From Owenia fusiformis (Eukaryota > Annelida > Polychaeta > Sabellida > Oweniidae): a stretch of 64,000 nucleotides of DNA. Position 1 is the stretch's first letter. Each line of letters opens with the position of its first letter. The notes beneath the pieces were generated by a model. That model searched no databases. It saw only the letters and a list, made by a program, of their open reading frames with translations, and was not told the origin of the DNA. Positions 47,201 through 59,000 of this stretch are shown piece by piece. Made by a program: the position numbers and the translations under genes. The DNA lies in contig CAIIXF020000001.1 in assembly GCA_903813345.2 (NCBI GenBank), positions 58,793,885-58,857,884 on the forward strand. Direction: 5' to 3'.

Positions 47201-48448
47201 ATCCTTCATTTAAGAGTTTCATTAATTACTCAATTCAGAAATTATGGAAAGGAGTGAAATAGGCTTGGACCAAGGTTTTCCCATTCCGACAAACAACACT
47301 TGGCTTTAATCGTCTAGCTAGTTTTAAATGTCCTCCATTTAATTTGGAAGAACAGAAAGTAGAACATGTTTCATCAATGTAAATCAATGAATGTACACTA
47401 TACCAACCGACCCCGGGTTTTGAGAGAATTAATCCATCACATTTTTTTTATTTAAATGAGTTGGTTTTATAATTTGAAAAGATGGATTGGCTGAATTTCG
47501 CGTATGTGTTCAGTTAACCTACGCACGACTCGATCCAAAAGTACTCACTTGGATCCACTCATCTTGACTAGCTGGTAATTGTAGCCCCCATGATCCCGTG
47601 AAGTCAATCTTTGCTTTATCGGGTTCCGATCCTTCTTCAAATGAGGATGCAGTCAGCAGAGCTGTGTTGTCAGTTGCTACAAGTTCACTCGAGCAAGCAT
47701 CGTGTGCAGAACACCCATAGAGTTCTAGTCCGAGTGCAATTACCCCATGCCAGGATTTGATTTCTAGGCGGACAATTATAGCATTGATCCTCGGCAGTAT
47801 AAGATGTGTTACAACGTCGTCGCCATTGATATTTGCTTGCCATGGTCCTCTTACCGTCCAGCTGGTAACTTCAGCGTGAGGTTTGTGCTTCAAGTAATAC
47901 TCTGTTACCCAATGGCTTCCACCATCTCCCCGTGTACTCATTTTGTCAATGGTGGTCAACTGACGGAGAGTCACCTGCAAGAATTGAGAGGCGTCACTTA
48001 CTGCTGGCGTCCATCCTGTTGAGTCTATGTAGGCGTTGTAGGGTCCGTATTGCAAGTGATCGTCATTCTGTGTTGTTGAGGTTTCAAATATAACGATGGG
48101 ATCGTTATTTATCAATGGGATTTTACAACTGTCTGGGTCGTAATGGATTTGGTACCCCGGATAACCACCAGGAAAATTGCAATTTGCGTTCTTTAAAAAG
48201 CAGCGATTTGTATAATCATAGTAGAATGCAATGCATCCACCTGTACTAAAACAGATATTATAGCAATCGTCTAGTGTTACGGATGAATGACTCGAAATGT
48301 CACTTCCAGCACATCCTCCATCACGTTTTGTCCAATTTTCATAGTCTGATGGTTGCACGCTGCCACGAATAGCCCCTCTTGTTTGACTAAGACATACTAA
48401 CAGTCCAAGTAAGGTAGTTGATTGAAAAATCCTGGACAGTCTTGCCAT
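41257..48448 (-). CDS. Secreted PAN-discoidin-discoidin protein with kringle cassette
   Basis: Four exons on the minus strand join in phase: 48448-47549, 43941-43800, 42373-42104, 41831-41257 (1887 nt, 628 residues; 538 without the kringle). The signal peptide is MARLSRIFQSTTLLGLLVCL. Then come a PAN/apple-like domain (CAGSDIS..TLDDCYNIC..GGCIAFYYDY..CFLKNANC), a first F5/8-type C domain ending LGLELYGC, and a second that begins CSSELVA, continues QDEWIQ|VEFSGLRIIDG..TSYKVASRSIDG and finishes FVRIYPVTWETKPDMRFELL. The 90-residue kringle exon (CKTDTLGDAYRGTLS ... NYCRNA ... GPWCYTTDSSTRWEYCDV) is class 1-1 and falls inside that second discoidin domain. About 140 unassigned Cys-containing residues follow, rich in CACNPCG-like motifs. 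Extracellular adhesion or lectin-like roles are plausible; function unknown. Confidence 0.85.
42104..42373 (-). other. Class 1-1 kringle cassette exon (90 codons)
   Basis: 270 bp, phase 1 at both ends, acceptor TTCCAG and donor GTGAGT. One complete kringle with six Cys. Because both flanking junctions are phase 1 as well, the exon can be included or skipped without changing the frame. Confidence 0.85.
44410..45018. mobile_element. Foldback element, about 600 bp, in the first intron
   Basis: AAAGGAATATTCCTTGCCAG at the left end faces TTTGGCAAGGAATATTCCTT at the right. Further in, GAGCTGCCATCTTTTAAG and CTTTAAAAGATGGCAGCTTAC, and GATGTCATCAACTCTCAACT and AGTTGAGAGTCGATGACATC, are also inverted. 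The axis is near 44715. Confidence 0.85.
45629..46467 (+). mobile_element. MITE family A, copy 1 (about 840 bp)
   Basis: The termini are TTAAAGTCCCCGTCTAAAGT and the complement of TTAAAGGCCCCATATAAAGT. Copies are at 57241-58056 (reverse) and 60591-61224 (shorter). No coding sequence. Confidence 0.85.
46468..47548. other. Intronic sequence without features
   Basis: Part of the first intron of the PAN-discoidin gene. Some loose repeats of 'aaacatggaaa' around 46850-47090. No exon recognised. Confidence 0.5.
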
Positions 48449-48889
48449 TTTTTTAAGTGTGCACTCTATGATCGCCACATCTTGTCTTTATTGCTTTTGC
48501 GAGGCTCTCTGCTTCTGTTATAGAGACCGTATCGAAGGCGAGGTTTTGTTGTAGACACCAAACACAAACTTGTATCGAAGGTGACAATCACAGGGTGGGC
48601 CATTGCAGATTTAATACAGCTGAAATCGCTACTGCTTTGAGTCCATGTGTACATGAACCTTTATCGTCAAAATGTTATTTTGATATCATCTTAGGTAAAA
48701 TGAAATATGTACGATGCAGATAATCAAGGTTCTTACATCATAATGATTCGGGTTGCAATTGCTTTAGATGTGCTTAGATATGGTATATGGTCATTATGAT
48801 AGTACTCATAATAGCATCTTTCTGTTTCACCTGAAACATCTCAGGGCTGAGAATGAATGAGATGTCATGGCTTATCATGTGGCTAACAT

Positions 48890-49040
48890 TGACCTTCGAT
48901 AGCAAGTCGGTACTACAGTCTCCGGCTGCAGGTAGTATCTGTCCCCTTTGGCTGAATCAGTAGAGCGTCTGCCTCGAGAGTGGAGGGTCCTGGGTTCGAT
49001 TCCCGCACCGGGCATTGGATTTAGCACACATCTTTTCGGG
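48890..49040 (+). mobile_element. tRNA-derived SINE, second family copy
   Basis: The leader 'ttgaccttcgatagcaagtcggtactac' and the body TTTGGCTGAATCAGTAGAGC and GGTTCGATTCCCGCACCGGG match the SINE at 28379-28560 in layout and box sequences. Confidence 0.7.
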
Positions 49041-50193
49041 TCTGGTCAATTATCTGGTAATTGTAAAATTGATTGTTTTTTACCTCTTCAAACATGATGT
49101 TTCTAAAAATATCATGTGAAAAACAATGTTCTGGTATTGTAAATCTGGTAATTGTATAAAATCCGATAATTATAAAAACATCATGTGTAAAACAATGTTT
49201 TTTTCAAATAACATTACAAGATGGTCAACACTATTGGGGAAAATGACAAGATAGTAGATAAAGTAACTAAGTGATATGATACACCAGTAGGGTATGGTTA
49301 AAATAGTAGATATGGATAATCCACTTATTTTAAAAGTGAACACACGATGCTAAAATTTATCACTTTATTTGGAATAACGATGCCACTAGGGTATGAACTT
49401 TTACAAGTTTTAGGAAAAAGCATGATAGGCCATGGGCCTACAAGATTCTGAAACTGAGATTCTTAATTTTGAAGTGACCTATATCTCTCTGATTCTACCA
49501 TTGATTGCATATACATCTAGATATTATAGTCAGGTCCATCCGAGGTTGACGTTTTTTGGCCGTGCCTGTACTTTAATAAATGGATTTGTAGAATATCTAT
49601 TTTCGTCGAATATATAATTCAATTGTTTTGCTTTATGAAGAAAAAATAAATGCGAGACAGACGTTTCTAAATATTTTATGACATTGAAATGTCATCGAGT
49701 TTTTACAAAAAAACAACAGAAATATAAAAGATCGTAATGACTTCGACTGTATCAAGCTTGCACGACATAGAAACTCCGTAGACTGCATCCTCTATCATGT
49801 TCGTACACCATAGCCAACAAAGAATACCCGGGAGAATACCCTTTACCGTGCAAAAATAAAGTGGTTGAAGATATCATTGGTTGAAGGCGACCATCCGCGT
49901 TATGGGAACGATTTATAATGTTGCAGAATTTCTGTGTCATTCAAACTTGATGTAGGCAGTCAGAATGTTTTCGGATGAAAAAAGAAATATCGAAGTCGAT
50001 ACTTGCCTTTAGCCATTTTGAAAGAGAATGTATTAAGCAAATATTTCATTTTATGGAGGGAAATACCTGTTCATCGTTCAATGATTTTTGTATTATTGCC
50101 CGCAGCCCGTACGGGGCGAGCGAAATACATGCTGCAAAAATCATTGAAAGTGCAAATGTAGCCCGAACATAAAATGAAATATTTGTTTTGTTA
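49041..50193. other. Gene-free region
   Basis: No gene recognised. 'ctggtaattgtaaaatt' and similar phrases are repeated between 49050 and 49170. Confidence 0.45.
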
Positions 50194-51199
50194 TATCCAC
50201 GGGGTACCATCGAATAATTTTGGCAACGTACCGGAGAACGACATTTTACTAAGAAATGGCAATAATTTAGCACAATATATTTTTTAACTAGAGTTCTACT
50301 TTGATTTTGACAAAAGTAAGTATTCCATGCAATGGCTATTTCATTCATGAGTTTGTAGGAATTCTGTTGGAACCCACTTCTGATCAAGTACGAAGTTATT
50401 GAAATCGGCGCAGTCGGACTTTACTCCGAAAGATGTTTTTTTGATAATAACTTTTTACAACATTTAAATATAGACTTTTGAAAAAAGTACAGAATAGTCC
50501 TTATACTATTGAATAATTCTGTTACTTCTGATTCACACGACTCTGATTTGTTTAATTAAAAAAAAGTATTAAAAATATTACTTAGGAACGTAACCGGAGC
50601 TGGGAACGTAACCGGAGCAGATCAGTTGAATTATATAATTCAAAAAAATAAAATATATGATTTAAAGCATATATATTAATAAATACGCATTCGAACAATC
50701 CCGTATGTTTTTAAATTAGTATGTGCTTTAAATCATATATTTTAATTTTTTTGATTAAATAATTCAACTGATCTGCTCCGGTTACGTTCCCAGCTCCGGT
50801 TACGTTCCTAAGTAATATTTTTAAGACTTTTTTTTAATTAAACAAATCAGAGTCGTGTGAATCAGAAATAACAGAATTATTCAAAAGTATAAGGACTATT
50901 CTGTACTTTTTTCAAAAGTCTATACTTAAATGTTGTGAAAAGTTATAATCGAAAAACCATCTTTCGGAGTAAAGTCCGTCTGCGCCGATTTCAATAACTT
51001 CGTACTTGATCAGAACTGGGTTGCAACAGAATTCCTACAAACTCATGAATGAAATAGTTATTGCATGGAATACTTACTTTTGTCAAAATCAAAATAGAAC
51101 TCTAGTTAAAAAATATATTGTGCTAAATTATTGCCATTTCTAAGTAAAATGTCGTTCTCCGGTACGTTGCCAAAATTATTCAATGGTACCCCGTGATAT
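50194..51199. mobile_element. 1-kb foldback element, arms of about 490 bp
   Basis: ATATCCACGGGGTACCAT at the left end is inverted as ATGGTACCCCGTGATAT at the right. Inner landmarks TTCTCCGGTACGTTGCC, ACTAGAGTTCTA, AAGTCC and the doublet GGAACGTAACCGGAGC also recur in inverted orientation around an axis near 50695. Arm similarity is high. No protein coding. Confidence 0.92.
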
Positions 51200-51431
51200 C
51201 ATTGCTAGACATTCTCTACGATCATTTTGCCGCCTTAGTGTATCTCATTGTGCATTTTAAATATTTATTCATATCGTCTGATATATAAGGGTCATGTACT
51301 GGGAGGTTCTGGATATGGGGTTTATCCAGAGGGAGATATGCATATCTACCTGAGGGACCGTAGGGACCGAAGGTAGATGTGCATATCTCACGAGGGATGA
51401 ACCCCATAACCAAACCGACCGTACATAACTG

Positions 51432-51747
51432 CTTTATCCTATACCAAGTAGAGTTTTCTAATTTTCTTTCAATTTTTTTCAATTTTTTTTATTTTTTAAA
51501 TTTTTTTCTATTTTTTCTATTTTTTTCTTTTTTTCAATTTTTTATTTTTTTCAATTTTTTCACTTTTTTTCTTTTTTTCAATTTTTTCTTATTTTTTCAA
51601 ATTTTGTTTTCGAAGCGGGAAGATATGCCCTGGAGCGGGAGATATGGCGGGAGATATGGAGGTTCAGGATATGGAAACCTCAAAATCAGGATACGGGATA
51701 TATTTTACCAACTTATCTCCCTAAAACCCTACTTGGCATAGGATAAG
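51432..51747. mobile_element. Hairpin-ended MITE with T-rich core
   Basis: The left end CTTTATCCTATACCAAGTAG is inverted as CTACTTGGCATAGGATAAG on the right. The interior is a low-complexity T/TTTC run (51450-51610) and GGAGATATGG repeats. Confidence 0.75.
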
Positions 51748-53071
51748 TTTCAATACTTCCAGTCATCTCAACCCAAAGTCAAGTCAATCATGTAAAACAT
51801 ATTAGTCATCAGTTTAGGCAAGTTAGCCTATAAGGGTAAGGGGCATCACCATTAATCAATTATATATTATTTTTGAAATGAAATTTTTTGGGAATTAAAA
51901 TCGCGGCAGTTCATAATGTTATGCAACTTTCTATTTGAATTTTATTGTACTTGAACTAATGAATTTATAAAACAATATTCAGTTCCAGATTTCAAAATGA
52001 TCTCGATCATTTCGAAAGAACTGTATAGGATGGACGATAACAAGCGGCGTATCAGTTGCCGATTTTCGACTATATTGCTGTCGTAATTAATTCCATATTT
52101 ATTGATGTTGCAACGGTCCATCTGCACACAAGAACCGAAACAAAGAATCATTGAAGATATTCAGAACTCGAGCGACGACAACACACTAGGAGGATGCGAA
52201 ACAGTCTTCGATTATTCTAAACGGAAATTATGCAAAGGAGCAGGCAACATAAAACTGAAGACAAGGACGGGAAATGCTTTATGTACAGCAAGGATATTTT
52301 CGAATTGTAAATATATATCGCGGATTAGGATGACAGATACCCAAGGGATATTCTTATCAATCGTCTTGGTTACTGGATAATTGCATCAATGGGACTGCCT
52401 CTATTGTAGTGTGGCGCTGTTGCAGACGTTTCTGATCGTGCTACGAGATTGCACCACACTACCAACCATGTTGGGAAGAAGACGTAGCTCAGACTGATGC
52501 CAAAATTTATTTACTTTGTCTAATGGAATTTCTCCACACTTGGTAATAACTCTTTGGTGAACTTATTTCTTTGGATGTGTGGACATAATAGTTTACATAT
52601 ATAAACAACAAAATAGTTTATACTAAAACTAATATATATTTAGTTCTTTCATATCAAAATTGCAAATTAATAAAGATAACGATTTGGAATAATTGTTCAT
52701 TGTGAATAATTGTTCTTGTTATCTATCAGTCATCTATACTCACTTATTTACATTGTTTTATGCTTATGTAAACATAAATATTCAATTAACACAAGACATA
52801 ATAATTTTTACAGTTTCCAATTACTAAGAGGCTTTTTCTGTATTGCATAAACATTACACGTATCCAACATGACACCCTCTCATGACAACGGATCAGTATG
52901 TTGACAACAGGTTCTAGTGCGAGTATTACTTGCTTGCTGACTACTTCTTTTCTTCATACTTTTTATACACAGTGTTACAAATAAATAAATAAATAACCGA
53001 ATGCCTGACTTAAATAGAGATCTCAAGTCAATTAATGAGCAAATCATCTGACAGTATCATATACGTTTAAA
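51748..53071. other. Gene-free region left of the TSP1 receptor gene
   Basis: Probably includes the 3'UTR of the minus-strand receptor (ending 53072), where AATAAATAAATAAAT is present on the plus strand around 52980. An unassigned frame near 52102-52380 shows no clear domain. Confidence 0.45.
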
Positions 53072-56000
53072 CTATAAAACATTACTTATTGCTGTAGACA
53101 TCATTGGTTGTTTTGATTTCACCTTCGTATGTAAATGTGATGCGGACAGAACAACATCAGGTTCTGCTATTTCACAATGTCTGTTAGTCGTAGGTGAACT
53201 GTCTCCACAGAATGAGTTGGGACGACTTAAATTAGTTTCTCTATGTCTTCCAACATCTTCTGGTAATTCTAAAAGGCCAGCACATAGCTGTTCTCTCTCC
53301 TCAGTACTAAACTCTTTGAGGTCTATATCCTCTATGCGGAAGGATTTTCTTAAATTTTCAACACGTTTTTTCTCCGCGTATGGATTCAATACTAGCTTGG
53401 TATTGTTATATTTGTTCTGCTCGTCGGTGTCATATTTGTCTAAAATGCCAGGAATTTTCTCCAAAACGAGACTTCGCCGAGGTGGTTTCCTAATTTTACA
53501 CCTGAAATGAGAGAATTTTACCAATAATATCAAACATTATGTATGGGAAACCCAGGTATCATCATTAAGTATATGCTGAATCAAAATTGTTTGCAAGCCT
53601 GTCAAAAATGTTCGTTGCTCTTTAAGATAAATGTAAACAGAAATTATATCAAATAATGTAACAGTTAGTACAAAATGAAGTTGATGTTGATTTTTTATGG
53701 AAAAGTCACATAACCATTGACATAGTATGCAGCCTTGTTTAGCACCAATACTATTGATTTGGTAAAATACATTACGACTATATGCGTCTTACCTTAAATA
53801 GATACAGATTGCAGCAATCACTGAGATGATGACAATCACAAGTCCAATTATCAGAGACAATGTACGGATGAAATATGGCTGGAATTGTTCATTTGAAAGA
53901 CTCGTGTTTGTACCATTGGCAACAAATACATTAACACCTGCAAATATTGAAGAAAGCTTTAATAATGATACGATTTTCTTTTTCCTGGTTTCTAGCATGG
54001 TGGTAAGCCACGCCCTCTCCATCTCTATCCTTCTGGAGATCTGCGATGCAACAGAGAGAGAGAGAGAGAGAGATGCTATGAGTATCAGAATGGGTTTCTA
54101 GTGATATGAATATGTACATATGATAACAAAACAGTTAGAGGGGAGATAAATTCAGTGAAACTTTAAGAGAATAAAATCTGTATACCATGTTAACATACAT
54201 TTATTTAGATGTGAAGACTTCCGATTCATGACATTCTATTGGTGTTCATTCTATGAGTTTTAAATCTTCCTAACCATTACTTCTCAAATTTGTTTCCAAG
54301 TTATTGATATTCTCATCTGCATGTTAGCATGGCATGATATATTGTATTGCTTAAAATCTGAAGATTTGTATTATTTGTGTTCACTTTATGAGTTTCAAGT
54401 TGTTCACCTATTGTAAACATAATCATCACACAGCCTCGTTCACATTTGAAATAAATATGTTCAGTTGCAGTAGACATTACCTTGGCAAGGTTTTCCACTG
54501 TAACAATCAACCCTTTCTATAGTGGAACCAATGCAGCTGCTTCCTCCATTTCTTGGTTCAGGGTTGCTACAGCTCCTCTCTCTAAATATAACACCGACAC
54601 CACATGAAACGTTACAACGTGTCCAGGCACTAAACTCAGTCCATCCACCATCAACAGCAATACATGAATCAACAAAACTACAGATTCCGTATATCGTCTC
54701 TGTTTTGTTCCCTACACACTCCTCGCCACCGTACATAGGAACTGGATTGTCGCACATTCTCCGCCTAGATCGTGTTCTCGTACCATAGAATGCAAGTCCG
54801 TCGCCATGGTAACACAAGGAACTATTACAACCGCTCCAACCTGACCATCTGGACCAGTCAGAGAAGTTACCATTCACTAAAATAACAAGGGATGTCTTAG
54901 ATGGAGTTCACAATCAAATTAAAAACTGGTATAAAACTCTTCAACCCTAAAGTAAAAAGAAACGTTATATTGTTTAGGCTCTCTGTATATTCTATACTTA
55001 GTCATCCTTCAAACGAAAATGTCCAGAACCAATCCACAATTCTTAGTACTTATGGAACCATTTTGAAATTATATCGATGTACCTGGACATAGTCCTATAT
55101 CTATGCATTCAGCTATCTCGCTAGGTTGGCCCTCACAGTTACTTCCACTGAACTTTGGTTTTGGGTTATCACATTGTCTAAATCGCTGTTTGGTGACTTT
55201 CCCACATGTGGCTCCACAGTTGCTCCATGGCCCAAATGCTCCCCAACCTCCATTCACTTTAAATGATTACCATAACAAAGTTTAGACAAGCACGCCATTG
55301 TCAATGCATGAACAAGATTCACCATATTTGATAAATGTGTTTGTGTCATGTTGAGTTGTCACAATATACAACGTGGGCCAAAATGTTCAAAATTTTATTT
55401 TGCTCTAATATTTTTAACGATTTAGGGGTGTCAATAATATTTTAGCAGGTAATGTAACAATAAAACTAATCTACAGCAAATCCCAAAATATCTTTGTTGT
55501 TTTCTACACTTATAGCACGCTGAATAACTAACATCAGCAGTTAAAGGGCGACCATTTTTGATTCCACTCTAACCACAAAAGGCGCTTGATCCCAGAGTTA
55601 ATGCCCTAAATATTATAATTCACACTTTTGGTACATAAAGTAAAGTTGATAGCACACAAATACCTGGACAGTTTGTCACTAATGTGCAGTTGATGACTTG
55701 ACGAGTGCTACCAATGCAAGGTTGGCCACCATGCTGAGGGGTAGGATTGGAGCAATCTCTGATTCTGTACATCACGCCTGCCTCACATGTCCTACTACAG
55801 CTGCTCCAGGGACCAAACTCACTCCATCCACCATTTACTAAATATTATATATGTTTAGGTATATGTATACATTTATGATAATATACAGCCTCCATATACG
55901 CACGGTAACAAACATGTCATATGATTACTGTTGACTTAGTTATATGCTTTCCATCCGGTACCTTCCAATTTCCCATACTCAAGTACGAGTATAAGTAATT

Positions 56001-59000
56001 CGATGCCTTCTGAAGAGGAGTAATCAAATGCAATTGCAACTTTCGGTGAACAATAAAATAGGGCTTTGTATGAAGAGAGAATAATTGAAGTGATCATCTG
56101 CAAAGTGGTAGATATCTGAGAGAATACTAGATATAATAACTCATTTGTTCTTGGCATTGGCATACACTCACCTGGACAGTATGATATTGCGCTGGTACAA
56201 TTTCTAATTCGCACAGAGTTACCCAAACACTCATCTCCCCCATACATTGGCATAGGATTGTCACACTTCCTTTTACTGAACTCTATACCATTTCCACATG
56301 TTACTGTGCACTTACTCCATGGGCCGAAGTCACCCCAACTGCCATGAACTGCAAAGATACGATAACATTACAGAACAAGTACAGTAAGATGTCTACACAG
56401 GTCAGACCCCCTGAGTGCCATTGAGTCTCATTGGGTCTTTTTAATTTTCTACACTGCTTTTTGTAGTTACATGGGAACATGTTCCATAATGCAGTACAGA
56501 GTGGGGAAAATGGGCCAAGGTAACATAGAAGGCCCATTTGAACTACATGGGGTGTGTTGGGCACTGATTTTGATAGATTAGTACGCATGAAATTGACACA
56601 GGCCGGCCCTTAATATGAATTATACTCCTATAGACTAAGTCTATGTATGACAAACCCACTTATCCTCATACTCTACCTGGCGGACAGGGCCGTGATGTAT
56701 AACATATCTCTGTGTTTGTTCTATTGGCCTCGTCCACGCAACCCTCTGATGGATATGCCATGCGTCCTGGATTGAGACATTTGCGTCTGCTTGTCCTGGA
56801 TCGACTACCCTGGCTCAACGTACCTCCTGTGCATGTCATGCTACACGGACCCCACGAGGACCACGGTGTCCAGGTAGACCAGCCCGTAGATTCTGTAAAG
56901 ACAACGTATATCTACAGAGTGGTCCGAAATAGATCAACATTTTCATTTTGATTTTCAATCTTTTTTATATGCGATCTGAATTTACAAAATATTGAATAAC
57001 TTTGGATATACAGAAGTAAATTATGCAATTGTATCTGAAACAGCGTGATTTGATATGGATATTTTTCCCCAAAACGGACTCCATGTTAAACATCAATTAA
57101 TGGTATTTTTATAATTATTTTTTGTTTGAAGTCTGTCCTTCCTCCGCTAAGATTTATTCTTCAATAACATTTCTAGAGATCATGATGTTACAATTGAAAT
57201 ACAGTTTTAATGAAAGATCGCCATGCCTTCGCAAATTACTTGAAGCCCCCATACAAAGTTTAAACCACTTTGGCTTATATTGTAGTCTTACCCAACGTTA
57301 TCAAAGTGTGACATGTGAAACTTTTTTTTTAATATCAAAGTGTTTTTTAAAGGACTTTTTGTTCAAAAAATCGTGAATTTATTTAAAACTAACTTTTAGA
57401 GGTCACGCGTATATTTTAATAAGCTGTAATTCATACATGTTTTTTTGGCCGAAAAAATTAAGAAAATCGGTTCATAAATATGCGAGAAATGAGCTCATCA
57501 ATGCATAAACATGGTTCAGAGAAAAATGCATTTCAAAATGTTAGTTCTCATAGAAACCAATGGTAATAATATTTACATCAAATATTCTTCATTTTACACT
57601 GGTTAGACAATCAACATTGGTTTATTATTGAAGTTTATCATATTTAGAAAAGACTGACATAGAAAAAAAATTTCATTTCATTATTTTTAAAAAGTTTTTG
57701 CCATCTGAGTGAGTCATAATGACATCACTTAGGTTGCAAAATATTTTTCATATGCTAAAACATTGAAGTGGCACATTAAATATGGCATTTTATTATTGAA
57801 ATAGTGTGTCCTTTGTTCAATATTTGCATTGGTGTAAAAACATAATTTTTTTGAAATGTATAAAGGAATATTTGATGATTAAAAGATTCAAACTTTTTCT
57901 GAAAAATGGCGTGAAATTTGAATTGAGAAATGAAAAGCTCTCAACTTTTTTTTTCAAAAAAAAGTTTTTTCAAAAATCTCTAAAATAACTTCGAAATCAT
58001 GACAAATAATAAGTGAATGATAAAAAAATATTTTCAAACTTTACATGGGGACTTAAACATGGTAAGTTACATGTTTAAGCTGGAAGGAGTTTGTGGGACA
58101 CTCTCAGATTCTGTAAATATCATTTTTGATTCTGTCCTCTTCTCTCTAAAGATTGGTGCAATCACAAGGTGGAATGTGTAGTTTTAGTTTATGGATTGAC
58201 TAAAGTCACTGGTGATCCACTCGATTACCCTGGTCACTGAAACCGTTCGTTTTGGTAACAAAATGACATCGAAGGTACGATTTTTCTTTTTTCCTTATTT
58301 CACACGTTGTAGGCAGAATTCCCACGACGACATTTTTAACACAAACGTGAATCAGTATCATATGTTTAAGAATATATACATATTTCCGAACAAATAGTTC
58401 AGAAGACAACAGAATCGTCGATTAAATTCCTCACTTAAGTTACATAAACGGTTTTTCGAAAAACAGTTAAGAGGTTGCACTTTTAACCCAAACCGTTTAT
58501 GTAACTTAAGTGAGGAATTAAATCGACGATTCTGTTGTCTTCTGAGCTATCTTTCGCAAACATGTACATTTTCTAAAACATATGATGCTGATACACGTTT
58601 GTGAAAAAAAGTCGTTGGGATTCTGCCTACAACGCGTGAAATAAGGAAAAAAGAAAAATCGTTCCTTCGACGTTCCGACATTTTGTTACCAGTGAAAATG
58701 CTTTACCTGTGCATGGAACAACTTGATGGTAGTAGTAGTTGCCATGTGTGAATTCTGTATTCTCGTCGTCTCTGGTCATCGAAGAAAGAAAGCATTCACC
58801 ATTGTAGATATTCACTTCTATTGACCTTCAAATTATAATATATAAATGGGTCAAAGATGGCTTTGATGACGTCTCCTTGAATCGAGTAATAAATTACATA
58901 TCTAGACATATTGTTTCAAAACAGTATCACTTACTTTTTAAACTATATTCTCATTATTTAGACATAAGTTCTTCGCCTTGATTTCGTAATTTTTAGCCGA

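Noticed and set aside
48449-48478. Ten-residue longer N-terminus for the PAN-discoidin protein
   Set aside because: Begins with GTG. The ATG at 48448 gives a canonical signal peptide.
52102-52380. 92-codon plus-strand frame with scattered Cys
   Set aside because: A shifted frame contains a short PAN-like phrase (GKCFMYSKD), but stops follow at once. Could be a degraded exon; too weak to annotate.
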